Source: Stutzerimonas stutzeri
GTDB lineage: Bacteria > Pseudomonadota > Gammaproteobacteria > Pseudomonadales > Pseudomonadaceae
NCBI RefSeq assembly: GCF_000590475.1
Contig: NZ_CP007441.1
Span: forward strand, 3,106,660-3,170,659
Length of the DNA: 64,000 nucleotides
Reading direction: 5' to 3'
The notes under the pieces are model-generated. The model did no database searches. It worked only from the letters and a program-made list of their open reading frames with translations, and was not told the origin of the DNA. Each line of letters opens with the position of its first letter. Within the stretch, counting starts at the first letter, position 1. Below are positions 33,805 to 45,533 of the stretch, piece after piece. Position numbers and translations under genes: made by a program.

Positions 33805-36558
33805 CTAGACTACGCGGGCTTCGTGTTCCAGGCGTTCGATGGCGCTGTCGAGCTCATCCAATGCTTGCGCAGCGCTCGGATGGTTCTGTTTCAGCAGGGT
33901 CTCGCTGCGCTCGCAGGCAGCCCGCAACTGCGGAACGCCGCAATAACGGGTGGCGCCGTGCAGACGGTGCACGCGATCGATCATTGCCTGCCGATCATTT
34001 ACCAGCCGCGCCTCTCGGATCACCTGGCGATCGTCCTCCAGCGACGCCAGCAGCATGCTCAGCATGTCCGCCGCCAGATCGGCCTTGCCCGCCGCCAGGC
34101 GCAGACCCTCTTCCGCATCCAGCACCTTCAGGTTGTTTTCCGGCAGCAGCACTTCCACCGGCACGGCCAAGAAACTGCGCGACAAGGGCAAGCCGGTCCA
34201 CTTCAAGATCACCTGTGCCAGTTGCCGCTCGCTGATCGGCTTGGTCAGGTAATCATCCAGCCCGCTCTGCAACAACGAACGCTTTTCGTTGGATAGCGCA
34301 TGCGCGGTGAGCGCGATGATCGGCATCGGAGGCTGACCGCTGTCCCCCTCCCAACGGCGAATCGCCTCGGTCGTCTGGCGTCCGTCCATGCCAGGCATCT
34401 GTACATCCATGAACACCAGGTCGAAAGATTTGCGCTTGACCGCTTCGAGCGCCTCCCGGCCACTGTTCACTGCTTCGACTTCGCCGCCCATGTCGGTCAG
34501 CAGGGTTTCCAGCAGTAACAGGTTGGCCGGGTTGTCGTCGACGCACAGGACGCGAGGCGGACGCGTATCGGGCAGCGCCAGGCTCTCAGGCGGTGTCAGT
34601 GGCGGGCGCAGCAGGTCGAGCAGCACCCGCTGCAGCTTACGGGTACAGGCCGGCTTGCTCTGTAGCTGGGTATGGGTGTGCGATTCGGGGAGCGCTTCGT
34701 GATACTGCGCCTGTTCGCTGGTCGGGCAAAGCACGATGCATTTGCAGCCCAGCCCTTCGAACTCCCACAGTCGCTGACACAATTGCTGCGGTGCGATTTC
34801 GCGGTGCGCCACGCCGAGCACGGCAATTTCGATCGGCGTCTCACTCGCCTGCGCCGTGGCCACCGCCTCCTGCAACTGGTCCAGGGTGTCGAACGGCAAC
34901 ACGTCCAGGCCGCAGCTTTCCAGCTGATGTTGCAAGGCCTGACGCGCCAGCGGATGCTGCTCGAGCAAGCCGATCTTGCGCCCCAACAGCGCCGCCCGTG
35001 GCAGATCCTCGATATCGTCGCGGGCCTTGGGCAGGCTCAGGCTGAGCCAGAATTCAGAGCCCTCCTCCGGAATGCTGTCGACCCCGATCTCGCCGCCCAT
35101 CTGCTCGATCAGGCGTTTGGAAATCACCAGCCCGAGCCCGGTACCGCCGGGCTGGCGTGACAACGAGTTGTCCGCCTGACTGAAGGCCTGGAACAAGGCG
35201 CGCAGGTCCTGATCGGTCAGGCCGATCCCAGTGTCCTGCACGCTGATGCGCAGCTGCGCGCGATCAGAGCGCTCGTCCTCGACCATGGCGCGGACGACCA
35301 CGGTGCCTTCGTTGGTGAACTTGATGGCGTTGCTGACCAGGTTGGTCAGCACCTGCTTGAGCCGCAGCGGATCGCCGACCAGCGACAACGGCGTGTCGCG
35401 ATAGACCAGGCTGACCAGCTCCAGGTGCTTGGAATGAGCCGCCGGACCGAGGATGGTCAGGGTGTCCTCGATCAAATCGCGCAGGTTGAACGGGATGCTG
35501 TCGAGTACCAGCTTGCCCGCCTCGATCTTGGAGAAGTCGAGAATCTCGTTGATGATGCCCAGCAGGCTGTCGGCCGATTTCTCGATGGTCGACAGATAGT
35601 CCTGCTGGCGCGGCGTGAGGTCGCTCTTCTGCAGCAGATGGGTGAAGCCGAGGATGCCGTTGAGCGGGGTGCGAATCTCGTGGCTCATGTTGGCGAGGAA
35701 TTCGGATTTGATCCGGCTGGCTTCCAGCGCCTCTTTGCGCGCCAGGTCCAGCTCGATGTTCTGGATCTCGATGGTTTCGAGGTTCTGCTGCACGTCCTCC
35801 GTGGCCTGATCGATGCTCTGCTGCAGTTCCTCACGCGCGCTGAGCAACGCCTCGGCCATGCGGTTGATGCCCGCCGCGACCTCATCCATTTCATGGCTGC
35901 CGAGCGGCGGCAGTCGGGTTTCCAGGTAGCCATCCTTGAGCTGCGCCACCGCCACTTTGACCTTGTGCAGTGGCTTGCTGATCGCGGTACTCATGCGCAG
36001 CGCCAGCAATGCGGTAATGATCAGCCCGGCGCCGATCAGCAGCAGACTGGTAAACAGGCTGCGATAACCGCGCAGCAAGGTGCCCTGGTGTGACAGTTCC
36101 AGCTCCAGCCAGCCGATCGGGCGGAGGTCGTCGTCCGGGTTGTCCGTGGCGAGGTTCAGGTGCTTGCCAAGCACTGGCAAGAGAATGCGCGTGGTGTCGA
36201 CGCTGCTGACCTGGGTCAGCGCCTCAGGATCCGTCGGCGGCGAGGGAGTGATCATGTTCGGCCCGGCATGGGCCTGTACGTTGCGTTCGATATCGAGGAT
36301 GGATACCGCACGTACATCGGGCTGATCCAACACCTGATTAAGGATTCGCTGCAGCCGCTTGCCATAGCCCTGGGCCATGGCCGGCGCCGCCAGGGGCGCC
36401 AGTTGCTCGGCGATCAGCTGACCGCGCTCGTCGAGCTGGTGACGCATCTCCGCCAACTGCATCCACGTGAAGTAGACGCCAAGCGCCACGGCCAGCGCTG
36501 TGCTGGGCAGCAATATCAGCACCAGCACGCGACTCTTTATTCCTAGGTCTTTAAGCAC
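33805..36558 (-). CDS. gacS: hybrid sensor kinase GacS
   Basis: This is a 917-aa membrane hybrid histidine kinase. It has two N-terminal helices flanking a short periplasmic domain (about 12-32 and 168-188), then HAMP and HisKA with MSHEIRTPLNGI (His293). A HATPase domain follows, a degenerate receiver, a true receiver with Asp718 in FMDVQMPGMDG, and HPt with His867 in HRLHGATRYCG. This is the GacS/BarA layout that phosphorylates GacA to induce rsm sRNAs. It starts with GTG behind AGGGGA. Confidence 0.96.
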   Translation of the reverse strand: MLKDLGIKSRVLVLILLPSTALAVALGVYFTWMQLAEMRHQLDERGQLIAEQLAPLAAPAMAQGYGKRLQRILNQVLDQPDVRAVSILDIERNVQAHAGPNMITPSPPTDPEALTQVSSVDTTRILLPVLGKHLNLATDNPDDDLRPIGWLELELSHQGTLLRGYRSLFTSLLLIGAGLIITALLALRMSTAISKPLHKVKVAVAQLKDGYLETRLPPLGSHEMDEVAAGINRMAEALLSAREELQQSIDQATEDVQQNLETIEIQNIELDLARKEALEASRIKSEFLANMSHEIRTPLNGILGFTHLLQKSDLTPRQQDYLSTIEKSADSLLGIINEILDFSKIEAGKLVLDSIPFNLRDLIEDTLTILGPAAHSKHLELVSLVYRDTPLSLVGDPLRLKQVLTNLVSNAIKFTNEGTVVVRAMVEDERSDRAQLRISVQDTGIGLTDQDLRALFQAFSQADNSLSRQPGGTGLGLVISKRLIEQMGGEIGVDSIPEEGSEFWLSLSLPKARDDIEDLPRAALLGRKIGLLEQHPLARQALQHQLESCGLDVLPFDTLDQLQEAVATAQASETPIEIAVLGVAHREIAPQQLCQRLWEFEGLGCKCIVLCPTSEQAQYHEALPESHTHTQLQSKPACTRKLQRVLLDLLRPPLTPPESLALPDTRPPRVLCVDDNPANLLLLETLLTDMGGEVEAVNSGREALEAVKRKSFDLVFMDVQMPGMDGRQTTEAIRRWEGDSGQPPMPIIALTAHALSNEKRSLLQSGLDDYLTKPISERQLAQVILKWTGLPLSRSFLAVPVEVLLPENNLKVLDAEEGLRLAAGKADLAADMLSMLLASLEDDRQVIREARLVNDRQAMIDRVHRLHGATRYCGVPQLRAACERSETLLKQNHPSAAQALDELDSAIERLEHEARVV

Positions 36559-36683
36559 GGATCCATTCCCCTGGTTGCCAGCGCGCTAGTGTAGCGGCTA
36601 GACAGCCTGGAATCTGCACGACGGGGTTGTCCGCCGTCGGGGAATGGCTATTCGATATCCAGGCTTGGGCGGCTTGCCGCGGC

Positions 36684-37310
36684 TCAATCCAGGCCGCGGA
36701 TGTCGCGCCCCTGGAAGCCGGGCAGTTGCCACTCAAAGGTCATCGCCAGCACGCGGAACAGAAAGCCCGCACAGAGCGTGGCCAGCGAGGCGATGGTGTT
36801 GTCGACGCCCAGCCACAGCAGGCCGACGTAGAGCACCCCTGTAAACAACGCCACCGTGGCATACAGCTCACGCCGCAGCACCATCGGCACCCTGTTGCAG
36901 AGAATGTCGCGCAGCAGCCCGCCGAACACGCCAGTGATCACGCCAGCCAGCACGACGATGGACAGGTGCACGCCCATGTTCATCGCCACGCCGCAGCCGA
37001 TTACCGTGAAGGCCACCAGGCCCAGGCCGTCGACCAGCAGAAACACCTGCCGCAGATGATGCAGGTGCCGCGCCACCATGGCAGTGACGATGGCCGCACC
37101 GACGGTGAAGCCGAGGTACTCCGGATTGTCGATCCAGCCGATCGGATAGTGTCCCAGCAGCACGTCGCGCGCGGTGCCGCCGCCCAGCGCAGTAACCGTT
37201 CCCAGCATGCAGATGCCGAACAGGTCCATTCCGCGGCGCATGCCCATGATGGCGCCGGACATGGCTTCGGCCGTGATTGCGATGAGGTAGATGATGTGCA
37301 ACAAGGTCAC
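36684..37310 (-). CDS. YicG/TRIC-type membrane protein
   Basis: This 208-aa protein has about seven transmembrane helices in two UPF0126 repeats, each with a GxxRD-like motif (TALGGGTARDVLLG and GVFGGLLRDILCN). The family is annotated as trimeric intracellular cation channel-like; E. coli YicG has been linked to glycine uptake. It starts with GTG (MTLLHIIYL) behind CGGAGTC. It is divergent from the ArgP-like regulator, which may control it. Confidence 0.9.
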   Translation of the reverse strand: MTLLHIIYLIAITAEAMSGAIMGMRRGMDLFGICMLGTVTALGGGTARDVLLGHYPIGWIDNPEYLGFTVGAAIVTAMVARHLHHLRQVFLLVDGLGLVAFTVIGCGVAMNMGVHLSIVVLAGVITGVFGGLLRDILCNRVPMVLRRELYATVALFTGVLYVGLLWLGVDNTIASLATLCAGFLFRVLAMTFEWQLPGFQGRDIRGLD

Positions 37311-37434
37311 GGTTCGACTCCGGGTGGGGCGGGACAGCTGAAAGGCGCGCGATTATGGGGCACACTCGTGTTAAATCGGCGTGGCTAAGTAAATTTAGGC
37401 TATACGAATATTTTCTTAATCTGAGGGCCTGCGC

Positions 37435-38334
37435 TTGAATCTTGATCCCAAGCAGACCGAAGCCTTTCGCGCGGTCATCAAGACTGGCAGCTTCGAACAG
37501 GCGGCGCTGCGCCTGCACCTGACGCCGCCAGCGATTTCGCAGCGGGTACGCGCGCTGGAGAGCGCACTGGGTAATGCGCTGGTGGTGCGCAGCCGACCCT
37601 GCCGCCCCACCGAGATCGGTCAACGGCTGATGCAGTACCTCAAGCGCGCCTCCCTCCTCGAAGCCGACCTGATGGCGGATCTGGCCGAGCGCAGCGATGC
37701 ACCGCTGGTGGTGGTCGCCGCACTCAATGCCGATAGTCTCGGCACCTGGTTCTTCCCGGCGCTGGCCAAGGTGCTGATTCGCGAGCGAGTGCTGCTGGAC
37801 TTGACCATCGAAGACCAGGATCACACCTACAGCCTGTTGGAGACCGGCCTGGCGATCGGCTGCATCAGCACCGAACCCAAACCGATGCGCGGCTGCACGG
37901 CAAGCCCGCTGGGCAGCATGCGCTATCGCCTGGTGGCGTCCGCTGCGTTCCGCCAGCAGTACTTCGCCCATGGTTTGACCCGCCATGCCGCGCGCAAGGC
38001 GCCGGTGGTGGCGTACACGAGCAAGGACAAACTCACTTCGACCTTCCTGCTGCGTCAGCTGGGCCTTCCGGAAGGCGCCTATCCCAGCCACTACGTACCC
38101 GGCGCCGAGCCACGCTTCCATGCGATCCGCTGCGGGTTGGGCTATGGCATGGTGCCGGAGCTGCTGCTGCACGATGCGCTGGCTGAGGGCACGGTGGTCG
38201 ATCTGGCTATGGATGCGCCGCTGGATATTTCCCTGTATTGGCATACCTGGAAGGTGCAATCGCCACGGATGGAAAACCTCTCTCGGCAGATCGTCGAAGC
38301 CGCACCCAGGATCCTTGCGCGGCCCACCGAATAG
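37435..38334 (+). CDS. argP: LysR-family regulator, ArgP type
   Basis: This 299-aa LysR-type regulator has an N-terminal winged helix (QTEAFRAVIKTGSFEQAALRLHLTPPAISQRVRALE) and a C-terminal effector-binding domain. The sequence style is that of ArgP/IciA, which senses lysine and arginine. It starts with TTG behind GAGGG, since no ATG occurs before the helix. A typical target is a LysE exporter, but here the divergent neighbour is a YicG-type protein. Confidence 0.8.
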   Translation: MNLDPKQTEAFRAVIKTGSFEQAALRLHLTPPAISQRVRALESALGNALVVRSRPCRPTEIGQRLMQYLKRASLLEADLMADLAERSDAPLVVVAALNADSLGTWFFPALAKVLIRERVLLDLTIEDQDHTYSLLETGLAIGCISTEPKPMRGCTASPLGSMRYRLVASAAFRQQYFAHGLTRHAARKAPVVAYTSKDKLTSTFLLRQLGLPEGAYPSHYVPGAEPRFHAIRCGLGYGMVPELLLHDALAEGTVVDLAMDAPLDISLYWHTWKVQSPRMENLSRQIVEAAPRILARPTE

Positions 38335-38390
38335 AGAGTCAAGCGCGTCGGGACTGCGTTTGCAGCATCGCTTGAGGCACACTAGCGACC

Positions 38391-39104
38391 ATGAACCAGC
38401 ACCCCCCACATCCCGTCTGCTGCTCGCCGTTGCAGGATCACTGGCCGCTGCCACGCGCCCTCCCCGGCGTGCGGTTGTTCAGTACACGCTTCGACCCCGA
38501 CCGGCTCGACCCTGAGGATTTCGACCGCTGGGGCCTTCCCGCCATGCGGGCGGTGAGCAAGCGCCAGACCGAGTTTCTCGCCGGTCGCATCTGCGCCTAC
38601 GAGGCCCTGCGCACACTCACCGGCGTGCCGGCGATTCCCGAGGTTGCACAGGACCGTTCGCCGATCTGGCCAGCCAACGTGGTTGGCTCCATCACCCACG
38701 GCGCCGGTTGGGCCGCCGTGGTTGCAGCGCGAAGCGATCAGTGGCGCGGCCTGGGGCTCGATGTGGAGATATGTCTGCCGATCACACGCGCCGACCGCCT
38801 GGCGGCTGAAATCCTCACCCCACGGGAGCTGGAAGCCTGCGCCGGGCTCGACGATACGCAGCGAGCACTGCGCGTGACCCTGACCTTCTCGATCAAGGAG
38901 AGCCTGTTCAAGGCGCTCTATCCATTGGTAAAGACACGCTTCTATTTCCAGGAAGCCGAGCTGATCCATCAGGACACTGACGGCCGTGCGCGACTGCGCC
39001 TGCTCAACGACCTCTCGGACGAATGGAAGACCGGCACCGAGCTGGAAGGCCAGTTCGCCCTGTTCGAGGATTACCTGCTGAGTCTGGTCAGCATTCCGGT
39101 CTGA
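38391..39104 (+). CDS. 4'-phosphopantetheinyl transferase
   Basis: This 237-aa EntD/PcpS-like phosphopantetheinyl transferase has the metal and CoA motifs GLGLDVEI and FSIKESLFKALYP, and GSITHGAGWAAV before them. It transfers the 4'-phosphopantetheine arm from CoA to carrier proteins; many pseudomonads use a single enzyme of this type for both fatty-acid and secondary carrier proteins. Its stop codon directly abuts the stop of the convergent histidine kinase. Confidence 0.92.
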   Translation: MNQHPPHPVCCSPLQDHWPLPRALPGVRLFSTRFDPDRLDPEDFDRWGLPAMRAVSKRQTEFLAGRICAYEALRTLTGVPAIPEVAQDRSPIWPANVVGSITHGAGWAAVVAARSDQWRGLGLDVEICLPITRADRLAAEILTPRELEACAGLDDTQRALRVTLTFSIKESLFKALYPLVKTRFYFQEAELIHQDTDGRARLRLLNDLSDEWKTGTELEGQFALFEDYLLSLVSIPV

Positions 39105-40724
39105 TCACTGCGCCGGAAGTCGCGAACCCGTCTGTTTGCGCGGCCAGACCAGGCTGAAGCGCGCGCCGCCCAATTCGCTATGGCCGATATGCGAACGGCC
39201 GCCGTGCCAGTAGGAAATTCGTCGCACGATGGACAGCCCCAACCCATGCCCGCCGGAGGCGCGCGTGCGGCTGTCGTCCAGACGCAGGAACGGCGCGAAC
39301 ACTTTCTCCCAAGCCTCTTCCGGCACACCCGGCCCGTCATCGTCGACCACCAGCTGCGCCCGCTCGGCGTCGATGAGGAAACGCACCTGGACCCGCGCTT
39401 CGGCATGGCGCATGGCGTTAGTGATCAGGTTGCTCAAGGCGCGGCGCAGGTAATGCGGCTCGGCCTCGACGAGGCTGCTGCCATCATCGGCCGTCACGCA
39501 GAGCCCCCGCTCGACGCGCACATCCGAGCGCAGCGGCGCCAGCTCGCCGATCACCTGATCGACCAGCGCACCGAGATCGACCGTTTTGAAGGTGAGTTCC
39601 GGCGAGCCGCGCTCCAGACGCGTGTACACCAGCATCTCGTCCACCAGCCGGTCGAGGTCGTCGATATCGCCATCCATGTCGTCCAGGTATCGCGTTCGTG
39701 CTTCCGGCGTCTGCGCTGAGCCAGCCATTTCCAGGCCGAAACGCAACCGCGCAACTGGCGTACGCAGCTCATGGGCCACCGCGCTGACCGTCTCCCGCTG
39801 CACCGCCAGCAAGCGCTGAAGATGACTGGCCATGCCGTTGAATGCCTTGGCCAGGCGCCCCACCGAATCGGTCCCGGCGTCCGGCACACGCGTTTCCAGC
39901 TGGCCAGTAGCGATACGGGTGGCGGCGCGCTCGACGCCACGCAGCCGCCGCTCCAGCTGGCGCACCAGCAGATACACCGTCAGCCCGATCAGCGACAGGC
40001 CCAGCACACCGATCAAGATCAACAGCTCGGGCGGATAGGGATTGAGCTGATGCAGCGGGCCCAGCGACATGATCCAGGGCGTTCCGGCAATCGCGGCGAA
40101 CACCCGGATGGCCTCGCCGCCGTTGACCAGCGCCATCACGGTGTCGCCTTCATCCAGCCGACGGCGCTGATCGTCGTCGAGGCTGGCGCTGTCGCGGGTC
40201 AGCAATTGCAGCTCGTAGCCGAAGCCGCGCGCCTGCTTGAGTTCGGCCAAACGCTGGGGCTGTTCGTCTTCGGGATAGCGAATCAGCTCGTCGATCAACA
40301 GATAAATGGTCGCGCGCGCCAGCTGTTCGCTGAGCTGCTCCACCTCGCCCGTCAACGCCAGATGATCCTCGGCACTGACCAGGGAAAAGATCGTCACGCT
40401 GCCAGGGCGCATCTGCTCCACCAGCACCTGGCCGCGCAGCAGTCGGGTTTCCAGCCCGCTCTCCAGCCTGATGTCTTCCAGGGTACGCACCCGCAACGGT
40501 ATCCCCAGCAGGCGCCCCCAGAGGTTTGCCGCCTGGCGTCGCTCAATGGGCGTCATGCTGCTCATGTTGTGCGCCATCAGGCGAAAGGTGCCGCTGGCAA
40601 GCGCCTCGCGATGCTGATCGGCGCGCACCTGGTTGAGCAGGTGCAAGCCGCCGGCGCCCAGCAGCCCGACCAACACCAGTACGGCGAGCATGCCGCCATA
40701 AATGCGCAGGAAAATCGAGTTCAC
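39105..40724 (-). CDS. RstB-like sensor histidine kinase
   Basis: This 539-aa histidine kinase has an N-terminal helix (about 8-30), a long periplasmic region, a second helix (about 233-254), HAMP and HELRTPVARLR (His318). The ATP-binding domain ends in ASGGHGLGLSIV. It starts with GTG and overlaps the regulator stop by 3 bp (GTGA). It resembles RstB; the signal is unknown. It converges exactly on the phosphopantetheinyl transferase gene. Confidence 0.88.
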   Translation of the reverse strand: MNSIFLRIYGGMLAVLVLVGLLGAGGLHLLNQVRADQHREALASGTFRLMAHNMSSMTPIERRQAANLWGRLLGIPLRVRTLEDIRLESGLETRLLRGQVLVEQMRPGSVTIFSLVSAEDHLALTGEVEQLSEQLARATIYLLIDELIRYPEDEQPQRLAELKQARGFGYELQLLTRDSASLDDDQRRRLDEGDTVMALVNGGEAIRVFAAIAGTPWIMSLGPLHQLNPYPPELLILIGVLGLSLIGLTVYLLVRQLERRLRGVERAATRIATGQLETRVPDAGTDSVGRLAKAFNGMASHLQRLLAVQRETVSAVAHELRTPVARLRFGLEMAGSAQTPEARTRYLDDMDGDIDDLDRLVDEMLVYTRLERGSPELTFKTVDLGALVDQVIGELAPLRSDVRVERGLCVTADDGSSLVEAEPHYLRRALSNLITNAMRHAEARVQVRFLIDAERAQLVVDDDGPGVPEEAWEKVFAPFLRLDDSRTRASGGHGLGLSIVRRISYWHGGRSHIGHSELGGARFSLVWPRKQTGSRLPAQ

Positions 40725-41443
40725 TGCAGCGCTTCAGCCGCTTCGGAGACGAACAGGTAACCCTTGCCACGAACCGTCTTGATCAGCCTCGGATGATCAG
40801 GGTCATCGCCGATCTTGGGGCGAATTCGCGAAATACGGACATCAATGGAGCGATCCTGGCCGTCGTATTCGATGCCTCGCAATTCGGAGAAGATCTGCTC
40901 GCGAGACATGATCCGTCCGGGGTTAGAGGTCAGCAGCCACAGCAGGTCGAATTCCGCGCCAGTCAGCTCGATGCCCTCGCCACGCAACCAGGCCTCGCGC
41001 AGCGCGCTGTCGATGACCAGCGGGCCGTACTGGACGCGTTTACTGCCCGTGGTCGCCGGCATCTCTGCGCCTTCGCGCCGCCGCAGTAACGCCCGAATGC
41101 GCGCCAGCAACAACCGAGGTCGCACCGGCTTGCAGACATAGTCGTCGGCACCGGTCTCCAGGCCGAGCACCTGATCGAGGTCGTCGGCGCGAGCAGTCAG
41201 CATCAGGATCGGCCCGTCATAGCGATCACGCACCTTGCGGCAGATCGACAATCCATCCTCGCCGGGCAGCATCAGATCGAGTACCACCAGATCCGGTCGC
41301 TCGTTGATGATGCGTTCGGCCGCCCGCGCGCCGTCTGCCTCGATCGACACCTGCATGCCGTTGCTTTCAAAATACTCACGGGTCAACTCAGCCAACCGCT
41401 GGTCATCTTCGACAATCAGGATGTTCCACGACTCTTGATCCAC
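40721..41443 (-). CDS. RstA-like response regulator
   Basis: This 240-aa OmpR-family regulator has receiver residues VEDDQ, Asp56 in VVLDLMLPGEDG and Lys in DDYVCKPVRP. A winged helix follows, ending in KTVRGKGYLFV. I start it at the GTG at 41443, 6 nt after GGGAGGG. A GTG one codon upstream is also possible, and the much longer open frame is not coding-like. It pairs with the overlapping kinase downstream. Confidence 0.88.
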   Translation of the reverse strand: MDQESWNILIVEDDQRLAELTREYFESNGMQVSIEADGARAAERIINERPDLVVLDLMLPGEDGLSICRKVRDRYDGPILMLTARADDLDQVLGLETGADDYVCKPVRPRLLLARIRALLRRREGAEMPATTGSKRVQYGPLVIDSALREAWLRGEGIELTGAEFDLLWLLTSNPGRIMSREQIFSELRGIEYDGQDRSIDVRISRIRPKIGDDPDHPRLIKTVRGKGYLFVSEAAEALQ

Positions 41444-41681
41444 CACGCGCCCTCCCGAGACACCGGCCGGCATTGTAGCGCCAGGGCAGAGCCATATGGC
41501 AGCGGTGGTCATGCTCCGCTTGGCGGCCGGGCTTTGATAAAGGGCCTGGTGGCGATCGTTTGGCAGGACCGGCACGTCACTGCGCCCGACTCGGAGCTGA
41601 GCAAAAGGCCATCATCCTTGCCCGCTCCGTCAAATCACCGCCTCGCAGGCTGCAAAACGCGATAAATCTGCCTTTGACAAA

Positions 41682-41697
41682 ACACCACATATAGTGT
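41682..41697 (+). promoter_or_regulatory. NrdR-like box 1
   Basis: ACACCACATATAGTGT fits the NrdR consensus acaCwAtATaTwGtgt except at the fifth and seventh bases. NrdR normally binds paired boxes about three helical turns apart; no clear partner is next to this copy, so its role is uncertain. Confidence 0.5.
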
Positions 41698-41815
41698 TTT
41701 GCCTTAAGCGTCGCCGAGCATCCAAAAGCGCTGGCGAGCATGCATTTCATCCGAACGGCGTGCAGACCCGAAACGGCGCGGGCTGCGCTCTGATCGCGCA
41801 CAGCTCACGCACAAC

Positions 41816-41824
41816 TTATCCACA
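41816..41824 (+). promoter_or_regulatory. DnaA box
   Basis: TTATCCACA is a perfect consensus DnaA box. DnaA is known to regulate nrdAB in E. coli, so the position upstream of nrdA is meaningful. A single 9-mer can occur by chance, so confidence is moderate. Confidence 0.5.
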
Positions 41825-42081
41825 GGTTGTTCATTTACAGCGCCTTGCGCTGTGTCTGAAGCGCCACTATCGTGTCGCTACAGGCGCTTTTTACCCCATA
41901 TGTTGGGGGTCGAAGGCCAAACAGGCACAAACGCCGGAAAAAGCAAGCAAAATAATTCGCTCTGATTTTTCACCGGCTCGCGCCCGCACCGAGCGCGAAG
42001 ATCGATGCCGCAGGCCCGTATCTGCGCAGCCCAACGTTGATTTTGCTCAAGCCCAGCAGTAGCGCATGCGCCAAGCGCGTC

Positions 42082-42097
42082 ACACTACATGTTGTGT
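42082..42097 (+). promoter_or_regulatory. NrdR-like box 2
   Basis: ACACTACATGTTGTGT matches the NrdR consensus well. It lies just upstream of the -35 hexamer at 42105 and about two helical turns from the centre of the inverted repeat GTTGTGA-TCT-TCACAAC. This is a position where NrdR-ATP/dATP could repress nrdA transcription. Confidence 0.6.
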
Positions 42098-42103
42098 TTT
42101 GAG

Positions 42104-42133
42104 GTTGTGATCTTCACAACGCGTGACTATGCT
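42104..42133 (+). promoter_or_regulatory. sigma70-like nrdA promoter with overlapping inverted repeat
   Basis: TTGTGA (42105-42110) and TATGCT (42128-42133) are separated by exactly 17 bp, a good sigma70 promoter pointing at nrdA. The -35 lies in one arm of a perfect inverted repeat GTTGTGA-TCT-TCACAAC (42104-42120), so a regulator binding there would block polymerase. Confidence 0.55.
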
Positions 42134-42312
42134 TCGGCACATTCGATTCGCCACCTCCGGTGCCGGATCGTTTCCAGTTTTGAGATACCCATGAACCGGC
42201 TCGCCGGGGCATGGTTCATGCAGTACGAGATAGCAACACCCGATCAAGGCCGCCCCACGAGGCAGGCCTGACACTTAACGAGCTACCGAGACAGAGAGAA
42301 TCCGGAGACCCC

Positions 42313-45207
<2,895 letters not shown>

Positions 45208-45533
45208 GGAGCCTGGCTGACGCACGAATCTGAGCGGACCGCGCGTTGTTGTCCGCCAAGCCGGCCCCCATCACGTACAGCTGTACGCTCAGGGCTCCGA
45301 CTTGGCAGACGCCTAGCGCTGCCTCGCTCAGCCTCGCGCTCGCACCGAGCTGCCGCTGATAAGCGCTACTCCGAGACAACGTAGCTCGTAGGGTGGATGC
45401 CGCTCTTGCATCCACCGATGGGCACCACGCCTCTCCCCACATACACAACAGATTCCGCGCTTTTGCGTGCAAACCAAAAGCCACCAGACATTTTCGACCG
45501 GCCATGACCGGTCCCCAATCAGGAGAAACCGCC
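45208..45533. other. nrdA-nrdB intergenic spacer
   Basis: This is a 326-bp spacer inside the nrdAB unit. It holds a perfect 12-bp palindrome GTACAGCTGTAC and a gtggat-type hairpin at 45389-45418. No gene or clear promoter is visible; the frame that runs into nrdB from 45393 is an upstream extension without its own start signal. Confidence 0.6.
45389..45418. repeat. gtggat-type palindromic repeat, copy 4
   Basis: The arms GGTGGATGC (45392-45400) and GCATCCACC (45408-45416) are perfect. It belongs to the same family as the copies around mazG, and it sits between nrdA and nrdB. Confidence 0.7.

Larger units (their letters stand above)
41444..42312 (+). promoter_or_regulatory. long regulatory region upstream of nrdA
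   Basis: This 869-bp gap separates the divergent RstA-like gene from nrdA. I see no convincing gene. It contains NrdR-like boxes at 41682-41697 and 42082-42097, a perfect DnaA box (41816-41824), a palindromic CCCCATATGTTGGGG (41894-41908), an inverted repeat at 42104-42120 and a sigma70-like promoter (42105-42133). The leader from that promoter to nrdA is about 175 nt. Confidence 0.65.

Noticed and set aside
41694..42062. 122-aa frame in the nrdA leader
   Set aside because: It spans the DnaA box and a NrdR-like box edge, has no ribosome site and an Arg/Cys-rich unpatterned sequence; more likely regulatory DNA.
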